DNA of 36,926 bases from Oscillospiraceae bacterium (GTDB taxonomy: Bacteria > Bacillota > Clostridia > Oscillospirales > Ruminococcaceae). The stretch covers positions 1-36,926 of the forward strand of contig JALFVE010000012.1 of NCBI GenBank assembly GCA_022787085.1. Reading direction: 5' to 3'. Made by a program: the position numbers and the translations under genes. This document shows, piece after piece, positions 16,166-23,148 of this stretch; the first letter of the stretch is position 1; each line of letters begins with the position of its first letter. Under the pieces are notes generated by a model. That model made no database searches. It worked only from the letters and a program-made list of their open reading frames with translations, and was not told where the DNA came from.

Positions 16166-16588
16166 ATGAATTTTAAATGGTTCCTTTGGGTAATTCCTTT
16201 GTCAATTCTTCTTCTGGCTTTGACAGGATGCGGCAGTTCCAAAATCAAGCCTTACTGCACGCTGACCGTTTATACAAGCTATGGCGGCTGCGGCATTGAC
16301 GGGCAGGATCTTGGGAGCGGTTCTTTCAAAGAGACTTTCAGAGTTTCAGGCGGGGAGGTCTTTTATGAGGAATTTGACGGGCACTGGACTCTTGATTCTG
16401 AGAATATGAGTGAGGATTCTGTTATTGCCGGGATAATTAAGGTTGATGCGGACGGGGTCACTGTACAGGTTGGCGGCATGGAGAGGGTGCTTGATTATTC
16501 TTCGGAATGTGAGGTCGCTTCTACCTTTATTGTTTATGACGGGACAAATTATAATCATCGGATATCTTTTTCGGGGTATTCGGAATAA
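16166..16588 (+). CDS. Small lipoprotein, unknown function
   Basis: I do not recognise the family. The 140-residue protein has a lipoprotein signal peptide with lipobox LTGC (Cys22), then a beta-rich domain with three further cysteines (in PYCTL, GGCGI and SECEV), which may form disulfides outside the cell. GGAGG lies eight bases before the ATG. It is the last gene of the sigma-factor unit, 18 bases after the VWA lipoprotein, and is followed at once by a terminator. Confidence 0.75.
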   Translation: MNFKWFLWVIPLSILLLALTGCGSSKIKPYCTLTVYTSYGGCGIDGQDLGSGSFKETFRVSGGEVFYEEFDGHWTLDSENMSEDSVIAGIIKVDADGVTVQVGGMERVLDYSSECEVASTFIVYDGTNYNHRISFSGYSE

Positions 16589-16597
16589 TGTTTGTGA

Positions 16598-16635
16598 GAT
16601 TTACTCCCTGCCGCAGGCGGGGAGTAATCTTTTTT
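16598..16635 (+). terminator. Terminator of the sigma/VWA unit
   Basis: A GC-rich stem (GATTTACTCCCTGCC against GGCGGGGAGTAATC, with one bulged T and one G-T pair, loop GCA) is followed by six T at 16630-16635. Confidence 0.85.
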
Positions 16636-16642
16636 ATATATT

Positions 16643-16669
16643 AAACAAATGTTCTAAGAACAGGTGTTC
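16643..16669. promoter_or_regulatory. Tandem LexA (SOS) boxes
   Basis: GAACAGGTGTTC (16658-16669) fits the Gram-positive LexA core GAAC-N4-GTTC perfectly. AAACAAATGTTC (16643-16654), 15 bases earlier, fits with one mismatch. Both lie upstream of the Y-family polymerase promoter, so DNA-damage induction is expected. They are centred about 25 to 40 bases before the -35 box, further upstream than usual for direct occlusion. Confidence 0.75.
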
Positions 16670-16689
16670 TGATTTGTGAGATATTACCA

Positions 16690-16719
16690 TTGACTTTATA
16701 AGGGAGCAGGTGATATAAT
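16690..16719 (+). promoter_or_regulatory. Promoter of the Y-family polymerase
   Basis: -35 TTGACT (16690-16695), 18-base spacer, -10 TATAAT (16714-16719) with a TGA extension. The leader of about 50 bases contains a short GCCT/AGGC hairpin before GGGAGG. Confidence 0.8.
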
Positions 16720-16774
16720 AGGAACAGAAGTTTCAGATCGTGCCTATAAAGGCTGTCTTTCGGGAGGCGATACC

Positions 16775-18298
16775 ATGAGCGAACGTATCTATGCGGCTAT
16801 TGACCTTAAATCCTTCTATGCCTCTGTGGAGTGCGCTGAGAGGGGACTTGACCCTCTTAACACCAATCTTGTGGTGGCGGACGAGAGCAGGACCGAGAAA
16901 ACTATCTGTCTGGCGGTTTCGCCCTCTCTGAAAGCTTATGGCATTGGCGGCAGAGCACGTCTTTTCGAGGTCATTCAGCGGGTTCGGGAGATAAATTACA
17001 CGAGGCAGCGCATGGCTCCCGAGGGGCATTTTACGGGGGAATCCTACATTGATTCCGAGCTGAAAAATAACCCTGCTTTAGCTTTATCCTACATTGCCGC
17101 TCCGCCGAGAATGAAATATTACATGGATTACAGCACGAGGATCTATAAAATTTATCTCAGGTTTATCGCTCCCGAGGATATCCATGTTTATTCCATTGAC
17201 GAGGTTTTTATGGATATTACCGATTATCTCGGAACCTATCGCATGACACCGAGGCAGCTTATTGAAAAAATTATCCGTGAGGTCTTTAATGAGACGGGCA
17301 TTACTGCCACTGCGGGGATAGGCACCAATATGTATCTTGCCAAAATTGCCATGGATATTGTGGCGAAGCACATTCCTGCCGATGAAAACGGCGTGAGGAT
17401 CGCTGAGCTTGACGAGATGAGCTACCGCAGGCAGCTGTGGGCTCACAGACCCCTTACGGATTTCTGGAGAGTGGGGGCGGGGTATGCTAAAAAGCTTGAG
17501 GCAAACGGGCTTTTTACCATGGGAGATATTGCCCGCTGCTCTCTCGGCAGTCCCAATGAGCTTAGAAATGAAAATATGCTTTACAAGCTTTTCGGCGTCA
17601 ATGCGGAGCTGCTTATCGACCATGCGTGGGGCTGGGAGCCTTGCACCATTGCGGATGTTAAGGCATACCGTCCCGAGACTAACAGCATCAGCTCGGGACA
17701 GGTGCTTCAGTCTCCCTATGAATACGAAAAGGCGAAGCTCATTATCAAGGAAATGGTGGATTCCCTTTCCCTGGACCTTGTGGACAAGGGGCTTGTTACA
17801 GATCAGCTTGTGATAAGCATCGGCTATGACAGGGAGAATCTCACTGACCCCGAAATTAGCGGGAATTACAAGGGCGAGGTCACTTTCGATCACTATGGCA
17901 GGAAAATCCCCAAGCACGCTCACGGTTCGGTCAATCTCGACCGCCGCACTGCCTCCTCAAAGCTGCTTGGTTCTGCGGCGGAGGAGCTTTTTGAGAGAAT
18001 CGCCGATAAACAGCTCCTTGTAAGACGGCTGAATGTTACGGCAAATCACGTTATTTCCGAGGAAATGGCGGCGGAGAATGAGGACTTTGAGCAGCTCGAT
18101 CTTTTCTCAGACCCCGCTGAAGCCATGAAGCGGCGGGAAGTAGAGGAAAATAAGCTCCGCAGAGAAAAAAATATGCAGCAGGCTATTCTAAGCATGAAAA
18201 AAAAGTACGGCAAAAATGCCGTACTTCGTGGCATGGACCTTAAAGAGGGCGCTACTGCCATTATGCGTAACGGGCAGATAGGCGGACATAAGGGGTAA
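16775..18298 (+). CDS. Y-family DNA polymerase (UmuC/UvrX-like), translesion synthesis
   Basis: The 507-residue protein belongs to the Y-family of error-prone polymerases that copy past damaged bases. The catalytic carboxylates appear as Asp10 in AAIDLKSFYASVEC and Asp142-Glu143 in YSIDEVFMD. The little-finger region and a C-terminal extension (about 420-507) agree with the long UmuC/UvrX-type (YqjW) found in Firmicutes rather than with the shorter DinB. GGGAGG precedes the ATG by seven bases. LexA boxes upstream support SOS control. Its 3' end overlaps nothing but meets the convergent membrane-protein gene, and it contains that gene's terminator. A YolD-like protein, a frequent partner, lies 3.4 kb downstream. 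Confidence 0.93.
   Translation: MSERIYAAIDLKSFYASVECAERGLDPLNTNLVVADESRTEKTICLAVSPSLKAYGIGGRARLFEVIQRVREINYTRQRMAPEGHFTGESYIDSELKNNPALALSYIAAPPRMKYYMDYSTRIYKIYLRFIAPEDIHVYSIDEVFMDITDYLGTYRMTPRQLIEKIIREVFNETGITATAGIGTNMYLAKIAMDIVAKHIPADENGVRIAELDEMSYRRQLWAHRPLTDFWRVGAGYAKKLEANGLFTMGDIARCSLGSPNELRNENMLYKLFGVNAELLIDHAWGWEPCTIADVKAYRPETNSISSGQVLQSPYEYEKAKLIIKEMVDSLSLDLVDKGLVTDQLVISIGYDRENLTDPEISGNYKGEVTFDHYGRKIPKHAHGSVNLDRRTASSKLLGSAAEELFERIADKQLLVRRLNVTANHVISEEMAAENEDFEQLDLFSDPAEAMKRREVEENKLRREKNMQQAILSMKKKYGKNAVLRGMDLKEGATAIMRNGQIGGHKG
18197..18226 (-). terminator. Minus-strand terminator inside the polymerase 3' end
   Basis: On the minus strand a perfect 9-base stem AAGTACGGC / GCCGTACTT (18203-18211 with 18218-18226) is followed by an uninterrupted run of eight T (18197-18204 on the plus strand as A). 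It lies about 75 bases past the stop of the convergent 187-residue protein gene, within codons of the polymerase. Confidence 0.85.
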
Positions 18299-18862
18299 TC
18301 ACACAAGCAGATAAAAATGCTCCGTTCCTTTTATATTTATTACCAGTCCGAAGGGGCGGGAGGGGATATCCGTATTACATGGGAGCTTTACAAGAAATTC
18401 TCCCAGATCGGCATAAAATGTCCTGCTACCTTCATCCGGGTCTGTTTCATAGTACAGCTTTCCGTAAAACGTATATCTGAAGCACTGCACCTCGCCTTTG
18501 TCCGCTGCTCTGACGGCGATATTATTTGTTATTTCCCTGCATACGAATATGCAGATGATAAGCACATAAACGCTTAATATCACAAACATCAGGATGGAAG
18601 GCTCTTTGCCGCTCTGAATACGATCTGCCGCAATTACCGCCATAAACATTGACAGCATGATCATTACAAGATAATTTTTTATGCGGTCATTCCTTGTGTA
18701 TTTTTTCAGGGCTGCCCGCAGTGTTTCGTCATATTCGCATGGTTCTCCGTCAAATATATATTTTCGCAGGCAGGAATTTATTTTATCCCCGTTTTCCTGA
18801 TATACTCCTGGCATCTGTGCAAGCTCGCAGGCGTCCCATGCGCTATTTGAAAATTTATTCAT
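18299..18862 (-). CDS. Two-helix membrane protein, unknown function
   Basis: I do not recognise the family. The 187-residue protein has a cytoplasmic N-terminus of about 60 residues, two membrane helices (around LVMIMLSMFMAVIAAD and ILMFVILSVYVLIICIFV) and a C-terminal domain of about 80 residues rich in aromatic residues. GGGGAG lies nine bases before the ATG. It has its own near-consensus promoter and its own terminator, so it is a single-gene unit. Its stop is immediately adjacent to that of the convergent polymerase gene. Confidence 0.72.
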   Translation of the reverse strand: MNKFSNSAWDACELAQMPGVYQENGDKINSCLRKYIFDGEPCEYDETLRAALKKYTRNDRIKNYLVMIMLSMFMAVIAADRIQSGKEPSILMFVILSVYVLIICIFVCREITNNIAVRAADKGEVQCFRYTFYGKLYYETDPDEGSRTFYADLGEFLVKLPCNTDIPSRPFGLVINIKGTEHFYLLV

Positions 18863-18886
18863 AGCTCGTTTCTCCCCTCTGAATCA

Positions 18887-18916
18887 ATTATATAAGCGGG
18901 GGAAGGGTTATGTCAA
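18887..18916 (-). promoter_or_regulatory. Consensus promoter of the two-helix membrane protein
   Basis: On the minus strand: -35 TTGACA (18911-18916), 18-base spacer, -10 TATAAT (18887-18892), both perfect hexamers. The leader is short, about 20 bases. Confidence 0.85.
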
Positions 18917-18940
18917 ATAAAATCTTTGTAAAATCACAGT

Positions 18941-18974
18941 AAAAACAGCGGGCGCTTTCACGTTCCGCTGTTTT
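18941..18974 (-). terminator. Terminator of the NAD salvage operon
   Basis: A perfect stem AAAACAGCGG (18942-18951) / CCGCTGTTTT (18965-18974) with a 13-base loop. On the minus strand it ends in a T run just after the pnuC stop at 18981. It also blocks the adjacent promoter from receiving read-through from pnuC. Confidence 0.8.
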
Positions 18975-18980
18975 GATTAT

Positions 18981-19667
18981 TTATGCTTTTTCCTGTCGGC
19001 TCATTCTGCTCCAGTTCACATAGCCGTAAACGGCATTTAAAAGATACACTGCCCACATGGTGGTCATGATGGGGTCGCCCTTTCCTGCCCACATTATCAC
19101 CGTTACCGAATCTACTATTATCCAGATCAGCCACTGCTCACGATAGCGCATTACCATAAGCGCATTGGCGGTTATGGATATGACGGTGCTTGCGCTGTCC
19201 AGCCACGGGGAGCTGCCTCCCATGAACGACAGCAGGCTGCGGTAAAGTATTACTCCCGCTGCTGTTCCCGCAAGGGTCAGGACGGCAAATACGGGCTTCA
19301 TTCGTCTGCCTATTACCTGCCCCGTTTCCTCGCTGTAATTTTTCTTCCAGAGATATATCCCCACAAACTGAGAGGGAAAATAATACAGGGCATTGAGCAT
19401 TACTTCGCCGTAGAATTTATTTACATATGAGATGATAATGTACAGCACTATATTGGCAAAACCCCAGTAATACTGTGATTTCCTTCCTGCGGCGCAGAGT
19501 ATCACGCACAGAACTCCGCAGATGGCGGCGGCGGAGCCGATAATATTATATAATGGCGGCGTTTCGGTATCAGTCAGGGCAAAATACACCGTAAAGCCCG
19601 TTACGGCAAGCAGCTCCGCCCACTGAAACGGGGTGAGAGCTCTTACAAGCTTTTTTATGGCTTCCAT
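18981..19667 (-). CDS. pnuC: PnuC-family nicotinamide riboside transporter
   Basis: PnuC proteins let nicotinamide riboside enter by facilitated diffusion, trapped afterwards by phosphorylation. The 228-residue protein has about seven membrane helices and the family stretch LNALYYFPSQFVGIYLWKK plus YWGFANIVLY in the substrate core. I chose the ATG at 19667, which has GGAGG nine bases upstream; the reading frame extends further upstream but overlaps nadR and lacks a site. It follows nadR after 16 bases, so the transporter and the kinase that traps its substrate are made together. Confidence 0.95.
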   Translation of the reverse strand: MEAIKKLVRALTPFQWAELLAVTGFTVYFALTDTETPPLYNIIGSAAAICGVLCVILCAAGRKSQYYWGFANIVLYIIISYVNKFYGEVMLNALYYFPSQFVGIYLWKKNYSEETGQVIGRRMKPVFAVLTLAGTAAGVILYRSLLSFMGGSSPWLDSASTVISITANALMVMRYREQWLIWIIVDSVTVIMWAGKGDPIMTTMWAVYLLNAVYGYVNWSRMSRQEKA

Positions 19668-19683
19668 TTCGGATACCTCCTTT

Positions 19684-20709
19684 TTATTTCGGTTCAAGAA
19701 GCTTATCGGTGAGCTGTACCGCTTTTTCATAGCGCTCCTCATAGCTTCCCGACAGAGTGACAAATTCAAAGCCGTGGTCATGGTATATCTTTTTTATCCT
19801 GTCGCTGTATTTTTGGCGGTTGTTTGCTATTTCTGTGCTGCGGTCGCCGTCCTGCACGAATTTTACGTCGGGCTCGCAGAACAGGATAAGGTCGTATTCA
19901 TTAAAGAGGGCTATCGCTTCGGCGAGGGCGGTATTTCGCTCCCTGTCCTCTCCCTCAAGAAAATCAATGAAAAATTTGGTTATCAGGCAGTCGGTATCCT
20001 CGAAAAGCACCTTGTTTGCCTGCTTCACAAGCTCTATCTCACGCTGCTTATGGGTCAGCAGGATATCGGTGAAATCCGAGGGCAGCATCAGGGTATCCGT
20101 TCCCGAGCGCTCGGATATATCCCTGCCTGCCTCCTCCATGAATACGGTATTGTAATGCATGGCGAGATTTTGGGTCAGGGTAGATTTTCCTGTGCTTTCC
20201 GTGCCGATGACAAGCACCTTTTTTACATAATACGGTCTGACTATATTCGGCAGGCTGTCCCAGCTGCCGTAAACGTCCCTGCGGATCTTGGTTGAGGATA
20301 TTTCGTCTCTTTGGAAGATAATCAGCTCCGCTTCCGGGTAGCACACGTTCCAGAAGCTGTTTTCATCATAGTCGCTGCCGCAGAATACGGCGTCGATGGG
20401 CTCTCCCGCAAATTCCTTTACTCTGCGGGAATCCTGTTCCCACTGCGAGGAGTCATATTCTCCTTTGGTTTTACATTCGTCCTCGAGAATGAAGAGGCTC
20501 ACATGGGGCAGGTGCTTTGTGAGCTGATACAGCCAGCGGTAACGCACTCTTATATTGATATTATCCCGATTTACGCCGCTGCTTATTACGATTATCAGGC
20601 GCTTACAGAGATTGGCGGCTTTTATTATGCAGCGGATATGTCCCATATGCAGCGGATCAAAGCTGCCGCCGTACATTCCGCATTTATATTTTGCCTCGCT
20701 GATTTCCAT
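19684..20709 (-). CDS. nadR: NadR-like bifunctional NMN adenylyltransferase / nicotinamide riboside kinase
   Basis: The protein phosphorylates nicotinamide riboside to NMN and then joins NMN to AMP to give NAD. The N-terminal adenylyltransferase half has GGSFDPLHMGH (His21, His24) and the matching SSTKIR near residue 150. The C-terminal kinase half has the P-loop GTESTGKST near residue 172 and a P-loop-kinase layout to the end. At 341 residues it lacks the N-terminal helix-turn-helix that makes the enterobacterial NadR a repressor; here the adjacent NrtR-like protein could fill that role. I chose the ATG at 20709 preceded by AGAGGAAC. It lies 90 bases after nrtR. Confidence 0.94.
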   Translation of the reverse strand: MEISEAKYKCGMYGGSFDPLHMGHIRCIIKAANLCKRLIIVISSGVNRDNINIRVRYRWLYQLTKHLPHVSLFILEDECKTKGEYDSSQWEQDSRRVKEFAGEPIDAVFCGSDYDENSFWNVCYPEAELIIFQRDEISSTKIRRDVYGSWDSLPNIVRPYYVKKVLVIGTESTGKSTLTQNLAMHYNTVFMEEAGRDISERSGTDTLMLPSDFTDILLTHKQREIELVKQANKVLFEDTDCLITKFFIDFLEGEDRERNTALAEAIALFNEYDLILFCEPDVKFVQDGDRSTEIANNRQKYSDRIKKIYHDHGFEFVTLSGSYEERYEKAVQLTDKLLEPK

Positions 20710-20766
20710 ATTATGTTCCTCTTTCTGATTTGGTAATAATTTTTCGAACAAATTTTTCTTAAATAC

Positions 20767-20795
20767 TTGACTTTTAAAAACAGATGTGCTATAAT
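20767..20795 (+). promoter_or_regulatory. Strong plus-strand promoter antisense to nrtR
   Basis: -35 TTGACT (20767-20772), 17-base spacer, -10 TATAAT (20790-20795) with a TGC extension. Transcription would start near 20802 and run antisense into the nrtR gene; no plus-strand gene begins before 21661. I see the sequence elements, but activity is inferred. Confidence 0.6.
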
Positions 20796-20805
20796 GGTAC
20801 TATAG
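20789..20805. promoter_or_regulatory. Palindrome between nrtR and nadR
   Basis: CTATA-N7-TATAG (20789-20805) overlaps the -10 of the plus-strand promoter and the nrtR stop codon. It has the same 7-base spacing as the palindrome at 21553-21571, though the arms differ, so a shared NrtR site is only a possibility. Confidence 0.4.
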
Positions 20806-21498
20806 TTCCGAATCGTAGGCTTCAAGTCGCTGTCGGTAGATTTTGCTGGGGCGATGGGCATCTCCTGAGGTCATGCGGTCTGTTTCCTCTATCAGGGGAG
20901 CTATTTTTCGGCGGAAATTCGCTTTATACAGCGGCGTTCCCAGAAGTATCTCATAGACCCTTTGCAGCTTCGGCAGCGTAAATTCCTCGGGAAGAAATTC
21001 AAAGGCTATGCGGCTGTAACGAACCTTATTTTTTATCCTCTCTCTGCCGTATTCGATTATTTTGCGGTGGTCGAAGGCGAGGGGGATTTCGGAGCTCAGA
21101 AGCTCGTCAACATCTATGAGCTTTACCGAGGCGGTGCGGTTCCCTGCGGTCAGATCAAGCTTTTCAGAGCTTGTGAGGGACAGGTAGGACACCGAGATTA
21201 TCCTCATTCGGGGGTCTCGGTCAAGGTCGCCCCATGTATAGAGCTGCTCGAAATATATATCCCGAAGCCCTGCTTCCTCTGCTATTCCTCGGGCGGCGGC
21301 TTCATCGAGAGTTTCGTTTATCCCAACAAACACGCCCGGAAGCGAGAGGGTGTTTTTGAATGGGTGCTCATCTCTCTCCACAAGGACTATTTTCAGGCGG
21401 TCATTTTCGATGGTGAACACCAGTAGGTCTACGGCTACGGAGGGCTTTTCGTATATGCTTTTATCATATGTGCTTAAAAATTCCTGTTCGGCGGTCAT
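20800..21498 (-). CDS. nrtR: NrtR-like Nudix-derived transcriptional regulator of NAD metabolism
   Basis: NrtR proteins fuse an N-terminal Nudix domain to a C-terminal winged helix and repress NAD-synthesis genes in response to ADP-ribose. The 232-residue protein shows a Nudix box at residues 55-78, but it is degenerate: the usual Arg-Glu is Arg70-Gly71 and the leading Gly-Gly is Gly-Val, though Glu74-Glu75 remain. Loss of catalysis is expected for a sensor. The C-terminal winged helix is seen in FTLPKLQRVYEILLG and NFRRKI. It begins the operon with nadR and pnuC, both typical targets. AAAGGAAATG precedes the ATG at 21498. Confidence 0.93.
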   Translation of the reverse strand: MTAEQEFLSTYDKSIYEKPSVAVDLLVFTIENDRLKIVLVERDEHPFKNTLSLPGVFVGINETLDEAAARGIAEEAGLRDIYFEQLYTWGDLDRDPRMRIISVSYLSLTSSEKLDLTAGNRTASVKLIDVDELLSSEIPLAFDHRKIIEYGRERIKNKVRYSRIAFEFLPEEFTLPKLQRVYEILLGTPLYKANFRRKIAPLIEETDRMTSGDAHRPSKIYRQRLEAYDSEL

Positions 21499-21548
21499 GG
21501 GGCATTTCCTTTCATGGTTAGTATTGTTTTGAAACTTACTGTGATTAC

Positions 21549-21577
21549 ATGATAGTATATTTATGATACTAAGTCAA
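21549..21577 (-). promoter_or_regulatory. Promoter of the nrtR-nadR-pnuC operon with embedded operator
   Basis: On the minus strand: -35 TTGACT (21572-21577), 17-base spacer, -10 TATCAT (21549-21554). A palindrome TAGTAT-N7-ATACTA (21553-21571) occupies the whole spacer and touches the -10. A repressor bound there would block RNA polymerase; self-repression by NrtR is the simplest reading. Confidence 0.75.
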
Positions 21578-21660
21578 GAGGGTTTGGGGATATTTGTGCG
21601 ATCTCACAAAAATATGCACGAGGATTTGTATATATTGATTTTATCGGGAGGCGTTTTTTT

Positions 21661-22107
21661 ATGTCCGAAAGGCTTATGAGCGAAAATATTTACGGGGATA
21701 TTATTATGCGGACTCACCATGTTTCTCCTGTTCGCACGCCTATGGCAAGGCTTAACAGGGCGGCGCAGTTCGCTCCCTTTGCCGCTCTCAGCGGCTATGA
21801 TGATGCGGTTAGAGAGACTGAACGGCTTACCGATTCGAGACGTGAGCCTGATGAGGACGGCATTTCCGACATTAACATGAAGCTGGGATTTCTGCGGGAA
21901 TGCGGCGGATTTCCCGAGATCGGGGTGGAATATTTCGTTCCCGACGGGAAAAAATCGGGGGGCGCTTATGTTACGCTGACGGGTCGCTTCAGGCGCATTG
22001 ACGAGTATTCGGGCAGGCTTGTTTTCTGCGGCGGCGGGGAGATACCCATTGGTGATATTTACAGGATAGATTTATGGGCGGGCGGCTCAAAAATGTTTGA
22101 CTATTAA
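21661..22107 (+). CDS. YolD-like protein
   Basis: The 148-residue cytoplasmic protein carries the YolD-like signature RLNRAAQFAPFAALSGYDD (about residues 30-48), followed by a small beta-rich domain. YolD-like proteins are often encoded beside Y-family polymerases such as UvrX/YqjW and are considered possible regulators or partners, by analogy with UmuD; the biochemical role is not established. Here the polymerase is 3.4 kb away, separated by minus-strand genes. GGGAGG lies nine bases before the ATG. I see no LexA box upstream. The gene's last codons contain the -35 of the prmA promoter. Confidence 0.82.
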   Translation: MSERLMSENIYGDIIMRTHHVSPVRTPMARLNRAAQFAPFAALSGYDDAVRETERLTDSRREPDEDGISDINMKLGFLRECGGFPEIGVEYFVPDGKKSGGAYVTLTGRFRRIDEYSGRLVFCGGGEIPIGDIYRIDLWAGGSKMFDY

Positions 22108-22125
22108 AAAAGTCTGTGGTATAAT
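22097..22125 (+). promoter_or_regulatory. Promoter of the prmA-to-ung operon
   Basis: -35 TTGACT (22097-22102), 17-base spacer, -10 TATAAT (22120-22125). The -35 overlaps the last codons of the YolD-like gene. The long downstream unit has gaps of only a few bases and no internal terminator until after ung. Confidence 0.85.
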
Positions 22126-22164
22126 TAGCTTAGCTATGTCAGAATATTTTTTGGAGGAATTATT

Positions 22165-23136
22165 ATGAACTGGACTGAGGTAAATATATACACTACCACC
22201 GAGGGTATCGACCCCGTTTGCGGCAGGCTTTTAAACGTTGGCGTTACGGGCTTTCAGATAAGAGACGCAAAGGATTTTGAGGACTTTCTGAACGACAAGA
22301 CGGGCAACTGGGATTACATTGACGACGATCTTATGAACCTGAAGGACTGCGAGACCTGCGTGACCTTCTATCTGGCGGACAACTCCCAGGGGGCGGATAT
22401 GCTGGCTATGGTCAAGACCGAGATGGCGGAGCTTTCCTCCCTCGATACGGAGAAGAGATTCGGACGGCTTGCCTGCGAGCTTTCCAATGTTCGTGAGGAG
22501 GACTGGGCTAACAACTGGAAGCAGTATTTCAAGCCTCTTACGGTGGGCGACAAGCTGGTTATCAAGCCATCCTGGGAGGAATATGAAGGCTCGGAGGACA
22601 GGACCGTGCTTGAGATCGACCCCGAATCCTCCTTCGGAACGGGTCAGCACAACACCACTCAGCTTTGTCTTGAACTGCTTGAGACCAATCTTTCCGAAAA
22701 TGACAGGGTGCTGGACATCGGCTGCGGCAGCGGTATTTTATCCATTGCGGCGCTGCTTTTGGGCGCCAAGGATGCCTGTGCGGTGGATATTGATCTTAAC
22801 AGCGTGAAGATCGCAGGTCAGAATGCGGCGAAAAATAATATTTCTCCCGACAGGTATGTTACCTTTGACGGAAATATTATTTCCGATGAGGCGCTCAGAA
22901 AAAAGATAGGCGGAGGTTATCAGCTCATTACTGCCAATATCGTTGCTGATGTGCTTATTGCCATGGCTCCCATTTTCGGGGAATTTCTCGTTCCTCACGG
23001 CAGGATAATTATTTCGGGTATCATCATCGAGAGGTGCAATGAAGTGATGGAGGCTATGGAGAAGAACGGCTTTATCCGCACTGAGCTGAGAGAGTCGGGC
23101 GGCTGGGCTGCGGCGGCTTTTGAAATGGGAAAATAA
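22165..23136 (+). CDS. prmA: Ribosomal protein L11 methyltransferase
   Basis: PrmA uses S-adenosylmethionine to trimethylate ribosomal protein L11. The 323-residue protein has an N-terminal substrate-recognition domain (about 1-120), the stretch DPESSFGTGQHNTTQLCLE, then the SAM-binding motif DIGCGSGILSIAA, and ITANIVADVL as the catalytic-domain landmark. GGAGG lies eight bases before the ATG. It is the first gene of the long operon, 12 bases before the unknown protein. The usual partner rsmE is not present here. Confidence 0.96.
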   Translation: MNWTEVNIYTTTEGIDPVCGRLLNVGVTGFQIRDAKDFEDFLNDKTGNWDYIDDDLMNLKDCETCVTFYLADNSQGADMLAMVKTEMAELSSLDTEKRFGRLACELSNVREEDWANNWKQYFKPLTVGDKLVIKPSWEEYEGSEDRTVLEIDPESSFGTGQHNTTQLCLELLETNLSENDRVLDIGCGSGILSIAALLLGAKDACAVDIDLNSVKIAGQNAAKNNISPDRYVTFDGNIISDEALRKKIGGGYQLITANIVADVLIAMAPIFGEFLVPHGRIIISGIIIERCNEVMEAMEKNGFIRTELRESGGWAAAAFEMGK

Positions 23137-23148
23137 GGGGAACGGAAT

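Noticed and set aside
21499-21660. NAD riboswitch upstream of the salvage operon
   Set aside because: The leader of nrtR is only about 40 bases and shows no conserved aptamer; a protein operator explains the control better.
21499-21660. LexA box upstream of the YolD-like gene
   Set aside because: No GAAC-N4-GTTC or close variant was found in this stretch.
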